Assembly: GCF_025244825.1 (NCBI RefSeq)
Contig: NZ_CP104263.1
Location: 3,348,001 to 3,412,000, forward strand
Length of the DNA stretch: 64,000 nucleotides
Source: Arthrobacter jinronghuae
GTDB taxonomy: Bacteria > Actinomycetota > Actinomycetes > Actinomycetales > Micrococcaceae
Reading direction: 5' to 3'
Each line of letters starts with the position of its first letter. Positions within the stretch are counted from its first letter, which is position 1. Position numbers and translations under genes: made by a program. Below the pieces are notes generated by a model. The model saw only the letters and a list, made by a program, of their open reading frames with translations, made no database searches and was not told the origin of the DNA. Shown here in pieces: positions 51,059 through 59,733 of the stretch.

Positions 51059-52951
51059 ATGGCATGGTGCAGGAATCTCGTTGCCGCTTCGGCGGCCTTG
51101 GCAATAAGTCTTTCGGCCCTGATAACCGGGGTGCCGCAGGCAGCAGCTGATCCAGGGACCAACACTGCCGCCACCCCGGCACCCAGCACACTGGACCTAC
51201 GCAACCGGGACAAAATCATTGAAATGTTCGATCGCGTCAATATGCTCCGGACCGCCGTAGGCGTTCCTCCCCTGACGTTCAACGTCACCGTCTCAGAAGT
51301 GGCGGAGGACTGGTCGGACCATATGGCTGCAACGGGTTTTGCCCACAACCCCCGGGCCTTCGACGATCCCCGTGTAGCTGATCGTTGGACCGCAGCCGCA
51401 GAGAACATCGCGTACGACTGGTCCGGCAACATCGAGAGCATGGTGTTTGGGTGGGAGATGTCCCCTGCGCACTACCAGAGCATAGTGAATCCGGCGCTAA
51501 CGACGGTTGGCGTCGGCCTAGCTATTAGCGAATCCTGCGACCCTGCGCCAGATTCTATTGACTGCTCGACAATGGCCACGCTAAATCTTTTCACCTTTGA
51601 CGCGCCACCAGCAGGTACCTATGCAACGGCCCGCGACTATTTTGACGGAAAACCGTCGCTGGACGCATCTTTTCCAGTAGGCGTCCGGGCTGCCGAGCCG
51701 GTATGGAATGACCTCACGAATGAATACACGATACCGGCTATTGCCGGGGTCGATTACTTCGTCGACGCCACACCTACGGCATCATCATTAGAGCCGGGCA
51801 CCTACACTGCACCAAGAGGCTATATGACCGTGGACGCGGTCGCCCGGAGCGGAACCAAGCTCATCGGACGAACCTGGTGGGGGCACAAGTTCTCAAGGGT
51901 TTTGCCGATAGCACCAACCTTCAATGACAGCGATGGGACCGAGACGGACACCTTTTCCATCCCCAGCGTGGAGGGAGTGCAGTATCAGGTGAGTGGCAAG
52001 GTCTACGACAGCGGCACCTATTCTGCAAAAGGGACTGTCACGGTTACCGCCCGCGCCCTTCCGGACTACGTGCTGGCGGACCGCGCCGCAGCCGAGTGGA
52101 CCACCACATACAAGGCCACCCCGTACCAGGCCACTCCCGCTGCGGTGTTGTTCGCCGACAAAGCCGGCACCGATAAGGACACGTTCACGGTTCCTGCGAC
52201 CATCGGCGTGGAGTACGTGGTCGAGGGGAAAGTCACCGCTGCGGGGACCTATGCCGGAAACGGTACCGTTACGGTTACCGCCCGTGCCCTCCGGGATTAT
52301 GTCTTAACCGCAGGAGCCACCACCGAGTGGACCACCACCTTCAGCAAGGCTGCCGCTCCATACCAGCCTCCGGCCGCATCCCCGTTCATCGATGTGTCCA
52401 CCGGCCAGCAGTTCTACAAGGAAATGGCCTGGCTCGCCGAAAAGGGCATCTCCACCGGCTGGACTGAACCCAACGGAACCCGCGCCTACCGCCCGCTCCA
52501 ATCCATCAACCGCGATGCGATGGCCGCCTTCCTCTACCGGGCAGCGGGCTCACCGACATACAGCGCGCCGGCGAAATCACCGTTCGCGGACGTATCCACC
52601 GGCCAGCAGTTCTACAAGGAAATGGCCTGGCTCGCCGAAGAGGGCATCTCCACCGGTTGGACCGAACCCAACGGAACCCGCACGTACCGCCCCTTGCAGT
52701 CGATTAGCCGCGACGCCATGGCCGCCTTCCTCTACCGGGCAGGAGACTCACCGATATACAGCGCGCCGGCGAAATCACCGTTCGCGGACGTATCCACCGG
52801 CCAGCAGTTCTACAAGGAAATGGCCTGGCTCGCCGCAAATGGCATCTCCACCGGCTGGACCGAACCCAACGGAACCCGCACCTACCGCCCGTTTCAATCT
52901 ATCAACCGCGACGCCATGGCCGCCTTCCTCTACCGGGCAGCTGGAATATAA
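51059..52951 (+). CDS. Secreted CAP-domain protein with three SLH-like repeats
   Basis: 630 aa. Signal peptide of about 30 residues (LVAASAALAISLSALITG, then a PQAAADP cleavage region). Residues about 45-180 are a CAP/SCP domain (MLRTAVGVPPLTFN, GFAHNPRAF, AAENIAYD, GWEMSPAHYQSI, VGVGLA). Residues about 190-435 hold beta-type repeats, two of them similar (TFTVPATIGVEYVVEGKV type). The C-terminus is three near-identical 66-residue units with FADVSTGQQFYKEMAWLA and FLYRA, the SLH-like cell-wall repeats known from Arthrobacter surface proteins. The protein is likely exported and bound to the wall. CAP proteins have diverse roles in defence, lipid binding and toxicity. Confidence 0.85.
   Translation: MAWCRNLVAASAALAISLSALITGVPQAAADPGTNTAATPAPSTLDLRNRDKIIEMFDRVNMLRTAVGVPPLTFNVTVSEVAEDWSDHMAATGFAHNPRAFDDPRVADRWTAAAENIAYDWSGNIESMVFGWEMSPAHYQSIVNPALTTVGVGLAISESCDPAPDSIDCSTMATLNLFTFDAPPAGTYATARDYFDGKPSLDASFPVGVRAAEPVWNDLTNEYTIPAIAGVDYFVDATPTASSLEPGTYTAPRGYMTVDAVARSGTKLIGRTWWGHKFSRVLPIAPTFNDSDGTETDTFSIPSVEGVQYQVSGKVYDSGTYSAKGTVTVTARALPDYVLADRAAAEWTTTYKATPYQATPAAVLFADKAGTDKDTFTVPATIGVEYVVEGKVTAAGTYAGNGTVTVTARALRDYVLTAGATTEWTTTFSKAAAPYQPPAASPFIDVSTGQQFYKEMAWLAEKGISTGWTEPNGTRAYRPLQSINRDAMAAFLYRAAGSPTYSAPAKSPFADVSTGQQFYKEMAWLAEEGISTGWTEPNGTRTYRPLQSISRDAMAAFLYRAGDSPIYSAPAKSPFADVSTGQQFYKEMAWLAANGISTGWTEPNGTRTYRPFQSINRDAMAAFLYRAAGI
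52379..52951 (+). repeat. Three tandem 198-bp repeats encoding SLH-like units
   Basis: Copies start at 52379, 52577 and 52775. The run from GTCCACCGGCCAGCAGTTCT onward is almost the same at DNA level in all three, which points to recent expansion or gene conversion. Confidence 0.9.
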
Positions 52952-53007
52952 GACACCAGAGGCTCGATGATCACGGGTTTGGCTTGGCTGGCTTGGCACT
53001 GCAACGC

Positions 53008-53042
53008 GCGACGGCGCCATTCTGGCGCTGACGTCGTTTTTT
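53008..53042 (+). terminator. Terminator after the CAP-SLH gene
   Basis: GGCGCCA pairs with TGGCGC around a short loop, with outer CGACG/CGTCG pairing interrupted by a bulge, then six T residues at 53037-53042. Confidence 0.7.
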
Positions 53043-53055
53043 AGCGGGCATCGAG

Positions 53056-53745
53056 ATGCCCCTCTGGGACAAATACGGCTTACCCGCGACCAAACATGGA
53101 ATGATCCATCAAATGACTTCTAGCTGGAACCCCGGGGCCGAACCTGTCGCACAAAAGTTCAAGGCTGCCTGGAATGTGTTCGCAGCCTCTTGCGGCCACC
53201 TGTGGGCAAACGAAGCAAGCTATCAGGCGTGGTTTGCGCATTACCTGATCGGGCAATTCGGCATCGACCGAGTCGGCAGAGAAGTCATCATCAACGAAAA
53301 GTACTTCGTACACTCGCCGAGGCCGGGTGAAGTGCGGCCTGACGCCGTGGTGGCGCGGAAGCCGGGAATCATGATCCCGCACTACGCCAACGGTGAGGCC
53401 CGCTCCTCGGATGAGTCGGGCATCGGGATCCTCAAACATCTCGCGGTGATCTCCGAGCTCAAGGTAGGAGCCAGCACCGCCAGTGGCCTCCAGCGCCGGT
53501 CGATCCTCGCTGATGTGTTCAAACTGGGACGTCTATTGGAGGAACACAGCCTCAGCTCACCAAATTCTCCTATGCCACTGGCCTTCGTCTGCGTCTTGGA
53601 TAACCACCACCGACAGACAATCGATCTGGAAGCGCTGGCGGCAGAGGTGCGCGAAGGAGATGCCTACCACCCCGACGTTGAGCTGATTAGAGCCACAGCC
53701 ATCCAAAAGCCGGTTGCGCCTGCCGACCGTGCCCTGGTCTGGTAA
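53056..53745 (+). CDS. Hypothetical protein with a PD-(D/E)XK nuclease-like motif
   Basis: Up to 229 aa. The sequence RPDAVVARKP followed about 35 residues later by LAVISELKVGAS is the PD...(D/E)xK arrangement of many restriction-like nucleases, with an earlier Glu in a helix (GREVIINEKYF). The first 20 residues are doubtful: later ATGs at 53101 and 53113 are possible starts. No partner methylase or helicase is adjacent. It could be a nuclease-fold protein of an uncharacterised defence or repair system. Confidence 0.6.
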   Translation: MPLWDKYGLPATKHGMIHQMTSSWNPGAEPVAQKFKAAWNVFAASCGHLWANEASYQAWFAHYLIGQFGIDRVGREVIINEKYFVHSPRPGEVRPDAVVARKPGIMIPHYANGEARSSDESGIGILKHLAVISELKVGASTASGLQRRSILADVFKLGRLLEEHSLSSPNSPMPLAFVCVLDNHHRQTIDLEALAAEVREGDAYHPDVELIRATAIQKPVAPADRALVW

Positions 53746-53779
53746 CCGGATGGCACCCACGTCCGCGGAAATGCGGTCC

Positions 53780-54308
53780 ATGGGCAACCCAGCGACAACG
53801 GAACCGAGAGTGGTCTCGGTCAGTCAAAGCAGCAGGCACAACTTCAGCAAGGACCTGGTGGAATCGGTTCTGCTGGCGGAAGGGCTAGGCTAGGCGTCGA
53901 CGGAGACGCGCATTCCGGCACCACCGTGCAGCACGTGTTCAGAAAGCGGTCCCACCCGACGGAACCCAACCTGCGGCAGGTGCACCTGATCCACGCGGAG
54001 CTGCTCCCCGGTGACCTTGGCGAAAACATCACCACCCGCGGCATCGACCTCCTGAACCTGCACGAGGGGACACTCCTGCGGATCGGGCCCGACGCCGTCG
54101 TTCAGGTGACCGGGCTGCGGAATCCCCGCCGGCAGATTGACCGCTTCCAAGCCGGGCTGCTCAAAACAGTGCTGCCCCGCGACAGCTCCGGAAAAGTCGT
54201 GCGGAAGACGGGAATCACGGGCATCGTGCTGAGCCGCGGGCGGGTGAACGTCGACAACGAGATCCGCACCGAGGTTTCGGCCGGGTCGCAGCGCCGGCTC
54301 GCGTCTGA
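53780..54308 (+). pseudogene. Decayed copy of the MOSC gene
   Basis: Nucleotide similarity to 45781-46344 is very high along most of its length. It has an extra-base change with an in-frame stop (GGGCTAGGCTAGGCG at about 53881), a deletion of about 36 bases after the GAGCTG following 54000, and a small deletion before the original stop that shifts the end. The conserved MOSC cysteine is Arg here (RNPRRQID). It is best seen as a pseudogene. Confidence 0.87.
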
Positions 54309-54506
54309 GTCCTGGCGAAGGACGCGTTGGCCCAGGACCTCGCGGATAGTCGTCATGATGCCGGTCTCGATAAACCTGGCATCCGTCTGCGCGCGGCGGA
54401 AAGATCGCAATCCCCCGGCCTGCCCGGGAGCTTCGGGACCGGTGGGACCATCTCCCGGGACATATTGACCTCCCCGGGATGCCTGGCGACCGGGCAGTTG
54501 CCGGTG

Positions 54507-54992
54507 CTACTTCACGGGGCTGCCGGCTCCCTTAGCGCGTTTCGAGGAGAACTTTTCCATAACCACTAGGGAGACACCGAACATAATGAAAAAGCCCCCG
54601 GCGCCAAAGCCGGAACCGGCACTCTTTTCCCATCCTTCCACCACCGCTTTATCAGGACGGTCCGGGTTGTAATACACCGTGTGCTTGGAGCCTATGTCAG
54701 GAGTCTCGGTGCGAACCCCTGCTCTTTCCTCGATGGTATGTGTACCCCCGTCTGAATCGGTAAAGGAAACAGTTGTAACCTTTGTCGTTGACCCTCTTGA
54801 CGATTGTTCGTCAAAGTCAATGACCGTGCCTTCGGTGCTAGTCCCGTTATTCATTAGGCGCCGGTCAATGTTGTAGGGGATGAACGCAGTGATGGCAATG
54901 AACATGCCAATGAGCATGATGAATAAAGCGCCCGGCCAGACCGATTCTAGGCGGGGAGATTCATCGTCGTTCCCTGCAGCATGGTTTCTCAT
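54507..54992 (-). CDS. DUF3592 family membrane protein
   Basis: 161 aa. The ATG at 54992 has a strong AAGGAGG six bases upstream and is preferred over an ATG at 55013. A membrane helix (WPGALFIMLIGMFIAITAF) precedes the DUF3592 extracytoplasmic part (TVIDFDEQSSRGST, VSFTDSDGGTHT, VYYNPDRPDKAVV) and a second helix closes it. Function unknown; the family is widespread in bacteria. Confidence 0.82.
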   Translation of the reverse strand: MRNHAAGNDDESPRLESVWPGALFIMLIGMFIAITAFIPYNIDRRLMNNGTSTEGTVIDFDEQSSRGSTTKVTTVSFTDSDGGTHTIEERAGVRTETPDIGSKHTVYYNPDRPDKAVVEGWEKSAGSGFGAGGFFIMFGVSLVVMEKFSSKRAKGAGSPVK

Positions 54993-55075
54993 TTCAGCCT
55001 CCTTCCCTGACATTATCTAAAACCCAATCAGTCCGCGCGCCGCCGGCTGCAGAACCGGCCTGCCATACTCTGACC

Positions 55076-55531
55076 ATGACCGTCTATTTCGAGTGCACCA
55101 CCCGGACAGCCCTGCCCGCATCGGAGCTGTTTGACCGTGCCCGAAGCATTGATGCGCATAAGGACTCCATGGCGCGGTCCCGTGAAGAGGCCGTCGGAGG
55201 CGTGACGTCAGGTCTCATCTCGCTGGGTGAGGACGTCACCTGGCGGGCCTGGCATTTCGGCGTTCCGCTGCGGATGACGAGCCGGATCACCGAAATGGAG
55301 CCGCCGAACCGTTTCGTCGACGAGCAGGTCAAGGGCCCGTTCCGGCGGTTCCGGCATGTCCACGAGTTCAGCCAGGATGCGGCTGGCAGCACGATGGTTG
55401 ACCGCATCGAGTTCGAGGCGCCATTCGGCGTCGTCGGGCTCCTGGTCGAGAAACTGGTGCTGGCCCGCTACCTCCGGCAGCTCATCGAGTCGCGGAACCG
55501 GTACCTCGCCGGGGAGCTCACCTCCAGCTAG
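55076..55531 (+). CDS. SRPBCC family (polyketide cyclase-like) protein
   Basis: 151 aa. START-like fold with an N-terminal strand (VYFECTTRTALPASELFD), SRITEMEPPNRFVDEQVKGPFRRFRHVHEF and a C-terminal long helix LVEKLVLARYLRQLIESRNRYL. Common small ligand-binding protein; the ligand is unknown. It precedes a methyltransferase gene by 31 bases on the same strand. Confidence 0.82.
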   Translation: MTVYFECTTRTALPASELFDRARSIDAHKDSMARSREEAVGGVTSGLISLGEDVTWRAWHFGVPLRMTSRITEMEPPNRFVDEQVKGPFRRFRHVHEFSQDAAGSTMVDRIEFEAPFGVVGLLVEKLVLARYLRQLIESRNRYLAGELTSS

Positions 55532-55562
55532 CTCCGGATCGGCCCGGGACTACGCTGGAACA

Positions 55563-56201
55563 ATGACACACAGCTTCGACAAGGACTACTGGGAGCAGCA
55601 CTGGCACGAGGCCCCGGACACCGATCCGGCCGCGGGCCACCAGCCGCCCGCGAACCCTTACGTGGCACGCCTCGCGGCGGAGCTCCCGGCAGGCAGCGCG
55701 CTCGACGCCGGCTGCGGAACGGGCGCGGAAGCCCTGGAACTGGCCGCGCACGGCTGGACGGTAGTGGGTGCGGACGTATCCGCATCTGCCCTCGCCGCAG
55801 CGTCCCGGCGTGCCGAAGCGCAGACGCTGTCCGGCAGCGTGGACTGGATCGAGGCGGACCTGGTCTCTTGGGAACCGGGACGCCGCTTTGACCTGGTCAC
55901 CACCAACTACGCCCACCCGGCGATGCCGCAGCTGGCGTTCTATACCCGGGTCGCGGAGTGGGTGGCTCCTGGCGGCACCCTCCTGATTGTCGGGCACGCC
56001 CACGACGATGAGGCAACGACGGCGCACGGGCACCACCCGCCCGCCGACACGATCGTGACTGCCGAATCCATCCGAGCGCTCCTGGATCCGGCGACGTGGA
56101 GCATCACCGTCGCCGAGGAACATCCGCGCTCCATGACCGCGCCGGACGGCAGCCATGTCACCCTGCGCGACGTCGTCGTCCAGGCCACCCGCCAGCGCTA
56201 A
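55563..56201 (+). CDS. Class I SAM-dependent methyltransferase
   Basis: 212 aa. Motif I is ALDAGCGTGAEALELAAHG, followed by VVGADVSASAL and DLVTTNYAHP; the later GGTLLIVGHAH is motif III. The N-terminal DYWEQHWHEAP is typical of tellurite-resistance/TehB-like and thiopurine-like methyltransferases. Substrate unknown. Probably co-transcribed with the SRPBCC gene. Confidence 0.85.
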   Translation: MTHSFDKDYWEQHWHEAPDTDPAAGHQPPANPYVARLAAELPAGSALDAGCGTGAEALELAAHGWTVVGADVSASALAAASRRAEAQTLSGSVDWIEADLVSWEPGRRFDLVTTNYAHPAMPQLAFYTRVAEWVAPGGTLLIVGHAHDDEATTAHGHHPPADTIVTAESIRALLDPATWSITVAEEHPRSMTAPDGSHVTLRDVVVQATRQR

Positions 56202-56214
56202 TCCGGGACTGCCT

Positions 56215-57363
56215 CTAGGCCGCGTTCCTTCCGGGTGCTTCCGGACCGGTGGGCCAGCGCAGCAGCGCGGCGACGCCGGCTCCGCCGGGCAGGACGCCGT
56301 CTGGCACCAGAAGGAGTCGCGCATCGGTCAGGGCGGCCGCGCGCAGCAGGGCCACGGGAGCGGAAACCTTGCCCAGCACGTCTGAGCCCAGCGCTTGTTC
56401 CTCCGCAGTGGCCACCCACGGCTCGACGGCGAGGGCCAGCAACTGGTGGTCGGCGAGCGCAGTGTCATTCAGGATCAACACGTCTACCTGCGCCTGTTGA
56501 AGGGCCTGGACAACAGCACCGATGCCGGTGGTCGACTCGGGGTTGGCCTGCCCTTGCTGCAGGGCGAGGCGGTCCATGATCTGTTCCTGCTCGTCCGCCC
56601 ACTGCAGGGCAATCAGTTCCTGGACGCGGTCCTCGAAACCCTCATGATGGGCGCCGCCGGTACGGGTATGCGAATCGAGCATGCGGACCAGGTTCCGGTG
56701 CGCTTCGGCGAGCTGGTCCTGCACCAGTCCGCGGGCACGGACATCACCGGCGAGCACGATCAGCCGGGCGCCGCTGCTGTCCACGACGCTGTCGATCTGT
56801 CCGGCGACCTCGTCCGCGTTCCGGCGCCAGATGCCTTCCGTCCTGCGCTGCTGCTTGTCCTGCGCCCAACCGTCGCCGACGGAAAGTTTGCGGATGTCCT
56901 CGCTGGAGCCTTCAACGTCCTGGACGCTGGCGGGACCGGGGCGGCCCACGTATGCCAGCCGGATCTCGGCGCCTTCCCGCGACACTTCCGCAACGATGTA
57001 CGGGAATTCTTCCGGGCGGTGCTTGAGCAGCGGCAGCAGGTCCGGAACGGGCCCCACGGAAAGGTGCTTCGGGCCCATCAGCGGGCCGGGCAGGAGTTCG
57101 TTCAGTTCCTCCGTCCCCTGCCGGACGAGGACGAAGCGCGACACCGGGGCGGGCACGCCGTAGGCAGGAGCCACCGCGGCTTCCATGGCCTCAAGGTCCG
57201 CCGGCGGAGCCCCCTTTTCCGCCAGCGCCCTCCGGACAGCGCCCGGGCGGACTTCGGCCGCTTCCCGACCTTCCACGGTTCCGGCCCCTGCATCAACATA
57301 GGCGGCACACCAGGGTCCTTGTTTCCGGTAGAGATCCGCGAATTTGTGGAGATGCTCGGTCAT
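56215..57363 (-). CDS. Rv2629-like (bacterial eRF1/Vms1-type) ribosome-associated protein
   Basis: 382 aa, ATG at 57363 with AAGGAG six bases upstream. Domain layout resembles the bacterial archaeo-eRF1 families: an N-terminal segment (FADLYRKQGPWCAAYVDAGAG), a Vms1/eRF1-like core (FPYIVAEVSREGAEIRL, VDSSGARLIVLAGDVRAR) and a C-terminal L7Ae-like part (QALQQAQVDVLILND). Mycobacterial Rv2629 and the Balon factor belong here and bind the ribosome A site in hibernation. The family match is by recollection of motifs; a structure comparison would be decisive. Confidence 0.72.
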   Translation of the reverse strand: MTEHLHKFADLYRKQGPWCAAYVDAGAGTVEGREAAEVRPGAVRRALAEKGAPPADLEAMEAAVAPAYGVPAPVSRFVLVRQGTEELNELLPGPLMGPKHLSVGPVPDLLPLLKHRPEEFPYIVAEVSREGAEIRLAYVGRPGPASVQDVEGSSEDIRKLSVGDGWAQDKQQRRTEGIWRRNADEVAGQIDSVVDSSGARLIVLAGDVRARGLVQDQLAEAHRNLVRMLDSHTRTGGAHHEGFEDRVQELIALQWADEQEQIMDRLALQQGQANPESTTGIGAVVQALQQAQVDVLILNDTALADHQLLALAVEPWVATAEEQALGSDVLGKVSAPVALLRAAALTDARLLLVPDGVLPGGAGVAALLRWPTGPEAPGRNAA

Positions 57364-57479
57364 GGCGATCTCCTTCCTGTACGGGCTCCCGCACATCGAT
57401 TCGATCCGTGCCTCAAGCTAACACCGGCGTCTGCCGCAATTAAAGGGCTGGGCACGCCACACGCCTGCCGCCCGCCGGT

Positions 57480-58049
57480 CTAATCCGCGAGCGAGCGGAT
57501 GACCCGTGCCGGTGACCCGACGGCGAGGGACCGTGCCGGAACATCCTTGGTGACGACGGCGCCGGCGGCCACCACGGAATCGTCGCCGATGGTCACACCC
57601 GGCAGGACCGTGACATTGGAGCCGAGCCAGACGTTCCGGCCGAGCGTGACCGGCGCCGGATGCATGTCCGCGCGGTGCGCCGGCGACAGATCATGGTTGA
57701 GCGTGGCCAGGACAACGTTGTGGCCGATCAGGCAGTCGTCCCCGATGCGGATCCCGCCCTGGTCCTGGAACCGGCATCCGGCGTTGATGAACACCCGTCT
57801 CCCCAGGCTGATGTTCTTCCCGAAGTCGGAGGAGAACGGCGGAAACAGGGCCACGGATTCATCCACCGGTTTCCCGGTCAACCGGGAGAGCAGCTCCCGC
57901 ACCCGGGCCGGTTCGTGGTAGCCGCCGTTGAGCTCGCCGGTGATCCGCAGGGCGGCCTGACTGGCGTGATGCATGGCTTCGTGCAGGGGTGACCCGGCGG
58001 TAATTGTTTCGCCTGCGTTCAGCGCCGCGAGCAGTTCCTCGGGTTCCAT
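57480..58049 (-). CDS. Sugar O-acetyltransferase, left-handed beta-helix type
   Basis: 189 aa, AAAGGA precedes the ATG at 58049. The hexapeptide-repeat region includes FINAGCRFQDQGGIRIGDDCLIGHNVVLATLNHD, then LGRNVWLGSNVTVLPGVTIGDDSVVAAGAVVTKDVP, characteristic of maltose/nodulation-type acetyltransferases; the catalytic histidine lies in the NHD motif. Acetylates a sugar or xenobiotic hydroxyl from acetyl-CoA. Confidence 0.9.
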   Translation of the reverse strand: MEPEELLAALNAGETITAGSPLHEAMHHASQAALRITGELNGGYHEPARVRELLSRLTGKPVDESVALFPPFSSDFGKNISLGRRVFINAGCRFQDQGGIRIGDDCLIGHNVVLATLNHDLSPAHRADMHPAPVTLGRNVWLGSNVTVLPGVTIGDDSVVAAGAVVTKDVPARSLAVGSPARVIRSLAD

Positions 58050-58244
58050 GGGATTCCTTTACACCTGGGGTCCGGATCGGAGTGCCGGCGCAGTCCGCAG
58101 CCGCACAGCTTCACGGACTTTCCCCCACGTTGGCATCACCCGCTGTGCGGGACAAGAGCCGCGCGGTGGCAGGATGACCAGCATGCCCGCTCCCCCCACT
58201 CATAGTCCTGATTGAGCGTCTCCGGACCCGGGCAAAGCCCCCGA

Positions 58245-58772
58245 TTACTGCTTCTGCAGGGGCAGTTCACCCCGGACGGGCCAGCGCCCGGTTGCCTCGT
58301 GGTGCTCGATGGCCCGCAGCAGGGGGCTCACATTGTAGATAGCGATGTCCAGGCCAAGCTTGACGCCGTGAATCGACTTAACCGTCACGTACGTCCGCCG
58401 ATTCACTTGCGACATCTGATAACTCGCAATGTCACTGTAGGGAAGGACATGCTCCCTGCCCAACATAGTGCGGAAAGCAATCTCAGATTCGCCCGGCACA
58501 ATGTAGAAGTTGCGATACATGCCCAGGAGTATCAGCCCGATCAGAAGCATGCCGGCGCCGGCAATGCGGGGTGGGAGGGGGTCGGTGTCCGTGGTAAACC
58601 CCACCAGGCCCACTAGGACTCCGATACCGATGGAAAGCCAACCGACAATCATTATCAGTTTCGTCATTCGGATTCGTTCCGGGTATTCCTTGGACCGGTT
58701 AGGGTACTTTTGGACCCACCAATTAATAGCTATGATGCCCGCGAGGCAGACCACGGCGATGATTAGATCCAT
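58245..58772 (-). CDS. Small membrane protein with a PH-like C-terminal part
   Basis: 175 aa. Three hydrophobic helices in the first 85 residues (IIAVVCLAGIIAINWWV, IMIVGWLSIGIGVLVGLVGF, MLLIGLILLGMY), followed by a soluble part with YIVPGESEIAFRTMLGREHVLPYSDI, reminiscent of bacterial PH domains. Function unknown. Its GC content is lower than its neighbours. Confidence 0.7.
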   Translation of the reverse strand: MDLIIAVVCLAGIIAINWWVQKYPNRSKEYPERIRMTKLIMIVGWLSIGIGVLVGLVGFTTDTDPLPPRIAGAGMLLIGLILLGMYRNFYIVPGESEIAFRTMLGREHVLPYSDIASYQMSQVNRRTYVTVKSIHGVKLGLDIAIYNVSPLLRAIEHHEATGRWPVRGELPLQKQ

Positions 58773-58928
58773 TGGCAGTTACCCCCGGAATGTAGCCAAA
58801 ATACTTGCTCATTAGTCCTGCGCGAAAAATCTACCTCATGTCGGGGGGTCCATGGTCACCGGACATGGCTCCTACGGCGAAACGTGGAGCCGGCGACGTC
58901 CTCGTTCACGCCATCCGCGCCGGCAAAT

Positions 58929-59630
58929 CTAGCCGTCGCGCCAGGAACCGCGGAGAACCTCGATGCCGTCCAGCAGGACGTCCAGCCCGACGGTGAACTC
59001 GGCGTCGTAGTCGTAGCCTTCCTTCGCCAGCTCCCCCACCACTTCGAGCAGGTACGGATACCGGGCGGCCGCCTCCGCCGATTCACCGTCGCGGGTGGCT
59101 GCCGCGGCCTCCGCCGATTCCTCGGGGGTCTCGAAGGACAGGGTCTTCTGCTGCAGTGCGAAGCCGTACACGTACGCATCCAGCAGGCTCGTGACGTGGA
59201 CGGTGGTGCGGAAGGAGAAGCCGCTCTGCCGCAGGCAGCCCAGCAGTGCGTTGTGCTGGCGCAGGTTCTCCGGTCCCGGCCGGCCGGCCGCTTCCATCAG
59301 CCCCACGGCCCAGCGGTGCGTGACCAGTGCGGCCCGGAGGGAGACGGCACGATCACGCATCGCCTGCTTCCAGCCGTGTCCCCTGTCCGGCTCCGTGACC
59401 TCCGCCCACACCAGGTCCACCATGCCCTCGAGCAGTTCCTGCTTGTTCGCCACATGCTTGTACAGCGCCATCGGCACCACGCCGAGTTCCTGGGAAAGCG
59501 TGCGCATGGTGAAGCCGTCGATGCCCACCTGATCGGCCAGTACGACGCCGGCGCGCAGCACGGCGTCCCGGTTCAGTCGCGGCCGGCGCACGGATGCTTC
59601 CTGCTGCCGATCCTTCGGTACCTGTCCCAC
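58929..59630 (-). CDS. TetR/AcrR family regulator
   Basis: 233 aa. I chose the GTG at 59630, which follows GGAAGG at seven bases; the upstream ATG at 59675 lies inside an operator and would be an unlikely start. The helix-turn-helix is DGFTMRTLSQELGVVPMALYKHVANK, typical of the TetR_C_1/tetracycline-repressor-like subgroup. It is divergent from the DUF4386 gene and should repress that gene and itself through the two palindromes at 59665-59712. Confidence 0.87.
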   Translation of the reverse strand: MGQVPKDRQQEASVRRPRLNRDAVLRAGVVLADQVGIDGFTMRTLSQELGVVPMALYKHVANKQELLEGMVDLVWAEVTEPDRGHGWKQAMRDRAVSLRAALVTHRWAVGLMEAAGRPGPENLRQHNALLGCLRQSGFSFRTTVHVTSLLDAYVYGFALQQKTLSFETPEESAEAAAATRDGESAEAAARYPYLLEVVGELAKEGYDYDAEFTVGLDVLLDGIEVLRGSWRDG

Positions 59631-59656
59631 AGAGCCGCCTTCCGGGAAATCGATCC

Positions 59657-59712
59657 TTGACAGAGTGTACGACATACACCTAGGTTCGTCGCATCAGGTG
59701 TACGCAGTACAC
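59657..59712. promoter_or_regulatory. Divergent promoter region with two TetR operators
   Basis: GTGTAC-GAC-ATACAC (59665-59679, one mismatch) and GTGTAC-GCA-GTACAC (59698-59712, perfect) are 15-base palindromes 33 bases apart, three helical turns. On the plus strand TTGACA (59657-59662) and TAGGTT (59681-59686) are spaced by 18 bases with the first operator between them, so a bound repressor would block the DUF4386 promoter. Confidence 0.72.
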
Positions 59713-59733
59713 TTTCTGGCCGACAGGAGCACC

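Noticed and set aside
52379..52951. Regular repeats resembling a CRISPR-like array
   Set aside because: Units are 198 bp, contiguous, in frame, and encode SLH-like protein repeats.
53926..54468. A 180-residue plus-strand MOSC-like protein starting inside the decayed copy
   Set aside because: It lacks the N-terminal GDAHSG part, carries an internal deletion and runs past the ancestral stop after a frameshift; treated as part of a pseudogene.
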